This document shows positions 57,770 to 64,000 of a DNA stretch of 64,000 nt, in pieces. Every line of letters begins with the position of its first letter. Position 1 is the first letter of the stretch. A program made the translations under genes and the position numbers. The notes below the pieces were generated by a model. The model was not told the DNA's origin, made no database searches, and saw only the letters and a program-made list of their open reading frames with translations. Origin of the DNA: Sphagnum compactum (taxonomy: Eukaryota > Bryophyta > Sphagnopsida > Sphagnales); assembly GCA_965153455.1 (NCBI GenBank), contig OZ234504.1, positions 10,230,001 through 10,294,000 of the forward strand, written 5' to 3'.

Positions 57770-58815
57770 AAAAACCTCACATTCTTTCTTCCTTAAATGG
57801 TGTCATGATCCAAGTAATTATAAGAGGATAACTTTTTATCTCTGAGCAAGTAAGGTGGGGTGCCGTTTCCACAACCTTTACTCACATTAAACAAACCTTT
57901 ATATTGAACCTGCTTATATAACCTAAATTTGTGTAAAATTCTTGAGTCGTTAACACTCCTTGAAAGATTTACAAAAAATTTGTAAATATTTTTTTACAGT
58001 CAACAACAACATGAGAACTATGGAATACCCTCATATTTTGTGATAAAAATAATCTTCTGGAAAATAAATACGTTGAGAGATAAAGACATGGGTCCCATCA
58101 ATTGCACCTTGAATTGAAGACAAGCCACACCATTGCTTAAATTCTTCCATCACAGCTTGCATGTCAACTCCTATTGGCCAGGTTATCAATTTCCTAAAGG
58201 AATAGTTCACTACTACAACAACTTCATGCAACTCCAAACAAACAATGGATTTTCCTATTGCAAACATCTCGCTACATGGATAAGGAAATTGACTCCATTT
58301 GCGAGCTTGTAAATGGAACAAATTTTTATCTCAACATGAATGGAATTCCGGTACCTTGTGTATTTTTTGTTAAGAATAGGCCTCAAGTTCTTGACAATCT
58401 TGAAAAGGGTGCACTTTGACATTCTGAAATTCTCCACCCAACAATCGTTTTCAAACTCAATTAACAAAAATCTAGAGAATTAGGTTGTACTTCTCGGCTT
58501 CACCTAGTCACCTAAATCCTATGATTTGAATTGAAATGCATGAAATGAAAACCGTTTATAGAAAGAAGAAACATGTTTTCTTGAAGTTTTCATCCCCATG
58601 TAAGAATTGAGATGACGAAGATGTGAATGAGTAGGGGAATTAAAGATTTCATGCATAGTGTGAAATGTCATCAAACAACCCTTCATGAACAAAACTCTAA
58701 CTTGCATCTCATCCATGGGTTGCAACAAAAACAAGAATAATGAAAGAGAAAGTTGAATGAACTTATTTGAGGTAAAAAACATGTCAAAGTTGTAAAAAAT
58801 AATTATAAAACTTGA
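57770..58815 (-). pseudogene. PIF/Harbinger transposase, frame-broken
   Basis: On the - strand: an N-terminal piece with NFRMSKCTLFKIVKNLRPIL and YRNSIHVEIKICSIYKLANG (58467-58255); then GKSIVCLELHEVV and GLSSIQGAIDGTHV in another frame (58321-58031); then SVNDSRILHKFRLY (about 57945) and PYLLRDK..ITWIMTPF (about 57800) across further frames. These are the ordered motifs of the Harbinger DDE nuclease: first Asp in AIDG, second in VNDSR. At least two frameshifts and stops make it inactive. A 99-codon frame upstream (58818-58519) may be a leader exon. Confidence 0.8.
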
Positions 58816-60120
58816 CATGAATGTAACAACATTGAAAACAAAATCTGAGACAAAAGTAAGAAGCTTGAAAAAACGAATAGGATAGTTGACAAAATGAAAG
58901 GAAAAAAAGTAGAATTCTAAAACTCCAAAACTTGAAATTTCAAAAAAAAAAATTTACTATAAATTTTCCTGCAACCTGCAAACCACATGAAGTGAAGCAA
59001 CAAAAAGAAAACAATTTCGTTGAAAATGTCAAAAGTGCCGAGAAATTAAAAGCGATGATGGCAATGCATTTGAACATGCCGACATCAACGGAGCAATGAA
59101 ATCAAGAACTACAACCACAAAATTTCAAAGTGTAAGGAAATTTCAAACATGAGTATTAAATGTGAGAGCATGATGCAAAGAACAAGTGATGGCATGAAAG
59201 AAAAAGGAGAGCAAGCAATGGTGTGAGAGGAGGGAGGAGCTTCGGAAGTTGAAGAGAGAAGAGAAGGAAGAGTATGGAGGGAAGAAGATGAGAAAGGACC
59301 ACGTTCCCAAAGGTAGGTACGTTCCCTTTGGATTTAAGGAATAGGCATGTATGAACATGACCATGCTAACCTAGTGATGCTAGATACTTTCCGTCCTAAC
59401 ATTGTAGGTGCCATCATATGTGTGAATACCCACCCTTGGTGTTAGGTAGCATCATCTTTTGTGCTAGCATAGACCTAGCCATTAGGTACTTTTTAACGGC
59501 TCTATTAGTGTAGAGGCACTTTGGCACTAGAGTCCTTAACACCATTTTGGAATGTAACTTTAGTAAAAAACTATTTGGGGACCAACCAAACAACTAACTC
59601 GATACCTTAAATTGGCCAACAAGAATGTTGGGGAGTTATGGAATACCATAAGAGACCCTCAACAATTGTTAAACTGGTTTTTAATCTAAATGGTGAAACA
59701 TGGTAACAACTATCCTTTATAGGAACCAGCACATATCATAATATCAATAGGATGCATTTAAAGTTCATTGAATAATTTTTAAAAAATAACCTTCTTAACT
59801 TTGAATGCTAGATTTCTTGGATACTTGGGAAGTGGGAGGCATTATCCATGCCTCAACCTTTTCTGTAATATGTTGCCAACTTTTTAAAGCTTGAAATTGA
59901 CCCAAAAAAATAGAAAACAAAAAAATACATAATCATGTGAAGAACTATTCACTTGTTTCAATTGATGAATGCAACCTTGTAAAACTTTATTGATAGACAC
60001 ACCGTAGATTAGGAAAATGTACAAAGGGATAAGAAAAAAGAAAAAAGAAAAAGGGAGAATTTACATGACATCAAGTTAGTTCAAACTAGATGTCAAAACG
60101 TATCCATGTTCAAAATCGAC
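58816..60120. other. Intergenic, purine-rich patch
   Basis: 59160-59300 is strongly GA-rich on the + strand (GGAGGGAGGAGCTTCGG, AGAGAAGAGAAGGAAGAG). A second purine patch lies at 60025-60060. No gene recognised. Confidence 0.4.
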
Positions 60121-60152
60121 CGCTTGTAGTAAGTTGGCCATATTTTTCCATA

Positions 60153-60857
60153 TCAAAAATTGGTCATTTGCAATAAATCAGTTGTGGAGATGGCAGATAT
60201 GTCCTGAAGGAGTGGAAGTCAGGAAGTAGTTAGGCTTAGGACTATCACCCGACTTAAGATGGAGGATGCTTGTAGCCTTTGCAATGAGATTGAAATTTTT
60301 TGTTGAAGAAAAGTAACCAAGATAGAAAGAGGAGGGCCTTCTGGTCCTTTCAAACTCCAAATGGCATTGGCACAATTGTGTAAAAACACATCCGCTTAGT
60401 TATGTAGACATCCAAATACTTCCATTGTTAAGGGGAAGAATTGATCAGCGGGGTGTTGGTCGCAATAGCTCCGTTCTTTGGCTTGAGCCACATCGGAAGT
60501 AGTAAATCCTTGGGTGGCACAAGATCGGGGCAATAAATTCGCTCATGCTAGGTCGACAATGACAACATCGACTAAGGTGCGAATGCCATCTTTGGTGAGC
60601 ACAATGTCGATTTGTTGATGGGAGGAGTTGGACATGTTTAAAGAAAGTGCATGTAGTTGTTTTCGTTCCATGTGGAAGCCAATATTTCATTCAATGGCAG
60701 CAAAAGTGTTGTGAACTACATCATGGGTTCCTATGTGGTCTTTGCCATGAGCATAATGTAAGAAGTGGATACTTTTAGGGTCGATGGGATGTGTGCACAC
60801 ACACAAAGGGATACTTATAATTAATCGATGGGGTAATCCAAGTCCTATTCGAAGCAT
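60153..60857 (-). pseudogene. Relic of a reverse-transcriptase-type element tail: zinc knuckle plus restriction-like-endonuclease-like module
   Basis: One - strand frame of 235 codons stays in register from 60857 to the TGA at 60153, with four internal stops. Order of motifs: MLRIGLGLPH; IPLCVCTHPIDP and IHFLHYAHG..THD (a C-x-C-x-H..H knuckle-like region with one Cys lost); HQQIDIVLTKDGIRTLVDVV (D-x-V / D-V-V nuclease-like core); AQAKERSYCDQHP; FFPLTMEVFGCLH; GPEGPPLSILVTFLQQKIS; LQDISAISTTDLLQ. I recall this order from plant proteins annotated as reverse-transcriptase-related. The R2-like nuclease reading is inference. No reverse transcriptase core is visible upstream. Confidence 0.6.
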
Positions 60858-60899
60858 TGTGAAAAAGACCGGGGAAGCAAGTCAAAAGCCAGGGAAGAT

Positions 60900-61540
60900 T
60901 GGTCAAACTATTGGGCAAGCACCCATACATGGGCAAGAACATGATAAAATTCAAGCACAATGGATTTTAAATATCCCCTTGAACAGCATGCTAAAAAAGG
61001 TATGATGATGCAAACGCTCCAAGATGACATCTTGAAGTTGAAACATTTGTTGTTCAATGAATTGTTTAGATGAAAGAAGAAATGTGCAAGTTGGGACGAT
61101 AGGAATTTGTTTTTCCATGATTTAATGAACCATCAACACTTGACCCACTACTATTAGTGAAAAAGGGAATTTGGGGTTGTAAGGAACTTGCTTGATTTTT
61201 TAAAAAAAAGTTTAAAACTGTCATGATTCTTTCACATGCAAATGATCAAAGAACCAGATGTAATTGCTTGGAAAATTAAAATAACCATCCAACCTAGTGA
61301 GTTTTTGGCACATTTTCAGATTTTGACCTTTACAAGGGATTTTATAAAAACGACCCAAATCTGAAGGAAAACACACACACACACATTTCTATGATAGCTT
61401 CCAGGAGGCAGCCAAAAGTATAGAAGGGTGTTTGATTTATTCCAAATTTGGATGTTCTTCCTATAGATCAAGACCATAGGTAGGTTGTAAACTAGCATAG
61501 GTAGGTAGGGAATGACTGAAAGCTGCCAACGTCTGATTTT
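60900..61540. other. Intergenic with short (AC)n
   Basis: An (AC)8 run lies near 61370-61385. No gene recognised. Short TAGGTAGG words lie at 61480-61510. Confidence 0.45.
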
Positions 61541-61544
61541 TCCA

Positions 61545-61640
61545 TCCACCAAGTCAGTAGGTGGGTCATTTACATGTCAAGTGGCATCTGCCAATCAGCA
61601 AGTGGGTCTCCACATGTCAGGCGCCATCGTCTTTTTCTGC
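61545..61640 (+). repeat. Short tandem duplication, GTGGGTC..ACATGTCA motif
   Basis: GTAGGTGGGTCATTTACATG then TCAAGTGGCATC is followed by GCAAGTGGGTCTCCACATG then TCAGGCGCCATC, about 45 bp apart. Confidence 0.7.
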
Positions 61641-61839
61641 ATCCCCACTGGCACTACATGACAAAATTGAGAAGCTAAAAACCACCGCCCCACGGTCGTG
61701 CAGACAATAACGTGCCAAGGAATGGGCATGGGACCGGTGAATCATTGTCAAATTTTGACCTGAAAAATATGATTTCAAAAGATAGGGTAAACCAGCCCAT
61801 CACCGATCACCTGCTTATGACCGAACATTTATTTATATT

Positions 61840-62300
61840 TTCATCATATGTACTTCATTTTGAATGATTAAAAATGTAATGGCAGTGCTACCTCAAGCTC
61901 TAGAAATCATCTTTGAAGTACAAAGGAAAAGGATAATGAAAAAATAACAAAAAAAAAAAAAACTTTCCAACTTACAAAATGATTTTTTCTTCTGTTTGGA
62001 CCCCTTCTATTTTCAAATCTCATAACTTTCTTATTTCTTATTCATTTAAAATGATTTAAAGTGTTATACGAGCATCACCTGAAGCTCTACAAATCATGTT
62101 TGAACTCTAATAGCAACAAAGCAACACACAAGGAATTTTTTGGGTGTTTGGAACTGGCTTTTTTTTTTTGGTAGTGTTTGCTGGTTTTTTTTTCTGAATT
62201 CTTGACCCCTCTACTTTGGGGGGCCATAACTTTCTCAATTCTATTTTATTTTTGATGATTTTTAGTGCACCAAATTCAAGTTTTGTTCGGACACCAAAAA
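61840..62300 (+). repeat. Diverged ~190-bp tandem repeat, 2-3 units
   Basis: Landmarks ATGATTAAAAATG, CCTCAAGCTCTAGAAATCAT and TTTGAAGT (61863) recur as ATGATTTAAAGTG, CCTGAAGCTCTACAAATCAT and TTTGAACT (62048). CATAACTTTC(T/C)T with GACCCCTTCT/GACCCCTCT recurs at about 62000 and 62200. Confidence 0.7.
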
Positions 62301-64000
62301 CAAGGGAGCCGCCCTTGGATCCAGTTTGCCCTCAATGCTTAAGTGTTTGGTCACTGACCGGTTTACTCTAGTAAGGATTTTTCATGGAAAAAATGGCCCA
62401 TATTTGCCTGATTTTCGAGAATTTTTTTTCCCCCCTATATACATTCCTGGATGATTGTCACTTTAATACATCACAAAATTGGAAAGAAAAAAAACACTCT
62501 ACAGCATGTCCCATTGTCTTTCAGCTCTACTACTTTGACAAGTAAAAAAAAGAAGTTTCATACAAACTTTAGTCCCCCTATTTGTATGAATTTTGCATTA
62601 ACTTATTAGGGAGTGAATAGGTAGTGGCAATATGATAGCCCATGTCACATACCAAACAAGTGGGACCACCGTTATGGAACATTTCACTAATTAATGTAGA
62701 TACTTTTTTCTTTAGGACAATGGAGATGGTTTCTGTGTGTGCTGCAGGGACATATCTTTTGACATGGGATTTCCTGACAATCATGCACGTTTTTGGTTGC
62801 TGGAGATGCTCCTACTTTTAGAGACTCAACTTTTGTGGGCAACTTTTTGCTGGAGGGATTATAAGAATGCATAAAACGTGGTATCATTTTTGGGTGCCCT
62901 TTGGGGAGCACTTTAGCAATTATTTTGTGAAGGCAATTCTTCACATGGCGAATTTGTCAGACATATCCACCACAAGAGCCATGACAATGTAATATATGAA
63001 GTTAGCAACGTGGGCATCATTTCTTGGTGTACTCGGGAGGGCACCGCCTTAAGGCTTACACGACTGAATACTTTGCAAGGCATTTACCTGTAACTTTTGA
63101 GTTTTGATGGAAGACCCTGTCATAATTGATTGCTCTGATTTTGCACTGGATTTTTGGGGTGTAAGCCATTGGGCTTGGGTGAACCAGGACCTACTACACT
63201 CTTACCATGGTAAAATCCCAATTTCTTGGGAGTTGCTTCCAAACATTATAAGCATCCCCAAGTGAGCAGTGTTTTCAAAGCGATTCTTTTATGTAGCCTA
63301 AGTGGTGATCATCCATAGGAAGTTGTAAAACACAGTGGTAATCATCTATAAGAATGCATAATTTAAATATGATGCGCACCTACTAGAAGCAAATATAAGA
63401 AAATTTTCCTTTTTTCCTAACTTTGGCAATTGGAAACCCTCAAAATAACTTCTTTTTAAAATTCATTCATTTTTAGTTTTTCCTTTTGGCAAAACTTTGC
63501 TAGTGAAAAAAGCATTGCCTATGAGACCCTATCAAAAGCCCAAATTTAATATTTTATGGCTCAAATATAGCCATGAGGAGGCCTCACTCAAGGGCTAAGG
63601 TGGACTAGTGTTTACATTGGTTGCTATAACAACAAAATTGTTTACTAGAAAGGAAATATTATAATAAATATTAATTATGACCTAAGGTTGAAAGATGGGT
63701 AGGTATTATGAATAAACAATGAACTTCTGCATAAGATTTTTTTTTGCCTGGAGACCTATTTTGGACTCATATATGGGTTATTCTGGGTTACATTTAAATT
63801 GACCTTTCTTGTGACAAAACATTAGATTTTAAGGACAAATATGCCAAATACCATAGAGGTTCATCCATGGAAATGATGTATGTTTTTAAAAATTAGTTAC
63901 TAGGTGACATTATATTATTGGCCTAGAGTTAATGCATTTGATCATATCCATTAAACATTAAGTCATTTTCTCTTGAAATATTGAATGCATTGTGGGTGAG
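62301..64000. other. Right-end region with unidentified - strand open frames
   Basis: Between 63250 and 62578 the - strand gives natural-looking but broken peptide text. Examples are FYHGKSVVGPGSPKPNGLHP near 63200, KVLPKGHPKMIPRFMHSY (62944-62687) and GPTCLVCDMGYHIATTYSLP (62784-62578). I cannot assign a family. A decayed transposon gene is the simplest guess. The rest is AT-rich and unremarkable. Confidence 0.3.

Overview
The window is nuclear DNA from a plant (streptophyte). It holds two clearly recognisable multi-exon housekeeping genes, both on the + strand, in a large AT-rich background of decayed tandem repeats and transposon remnants. One gene is a DCP5/LSM14-type mRNA-decapping and translation-repression protein (about 0.6-5.0 kb; its first exon was not found and probably lies to the left). 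The other is a complete BMS1 ribosome-biogenesis GTPase (19.07-26.59 kb, 18 exons). Introns of about 100-840 bp, plant-type splice sites, a telo-box just upstream of BMS1, and remnants of CACTA, PIF/Harbinger and Copia elements all point to a plant. Compact introns next to wide AT-rich deserts look more like a bryophyte than a fern or conifer. The species cannot be fixed from this sequence.

Composition alternates in blocks. Relatively GC-rich islands lie at 1-5.95 kb (DCP5 and flank), 18.3-30.4 kb (BMS1 and flanks) and 42.6-45.1 kb (no convincing gene). AT-rich deserts between them hold degenerate arrays: TAGG/CCTA-type tracts at about eight places, a 39-bp minisatellite of about 1.5 kb (11.1-12.7 kb), ATTCTAACC-type arrays (40.8 and 42.1-42.6 kb), TGCCCAAAA-type hairpin arrays (41.3-41.8 kb), and GGTTATT/AATAACC arrays (47.7-49.1 and 51.3-52.4 kb).

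From 47.7 to 53.9 kb the structure is unusual. Two copies of a CACTA-motif-rich block of about 165 bp lie in inverted orientation, each backed by mirrored GGTTATT/AATAACC arrays. Between them are a CACTA-like MITE and a young 3 x 107-bp tandem repeat. A second MITE copy abuts a decayed CACTA transposase tail (DUF4216-like region) on the - strand. Further right come a frame-broken PIF/Harbinger transposase (57.8-58.8 kb, -) and a 235-codon single-frame relic (60.15-60.86 kb, -). The relic resembles a zinc knuckle plus restriction-like-endonuclease module of a reverse-transcriptase-type element. Two related Copia-gag-like fragments occur at 14.4 and 31.2 kb, each beside a TAGG array.

The two genes act in different steps of RNA metabolism and show no sign of co-regulation: BMS1 in nucleolar 40S assembly, DCP5 in cytoplasmic mRNP repression and decapping. 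Points most worth a second look are a probable U12-type AT-AC intron and a GC-AG intron in BMS1, the mirrored CACTA/array structure near 50 kb, and the endonuclease-like relic near 60.5 kb.
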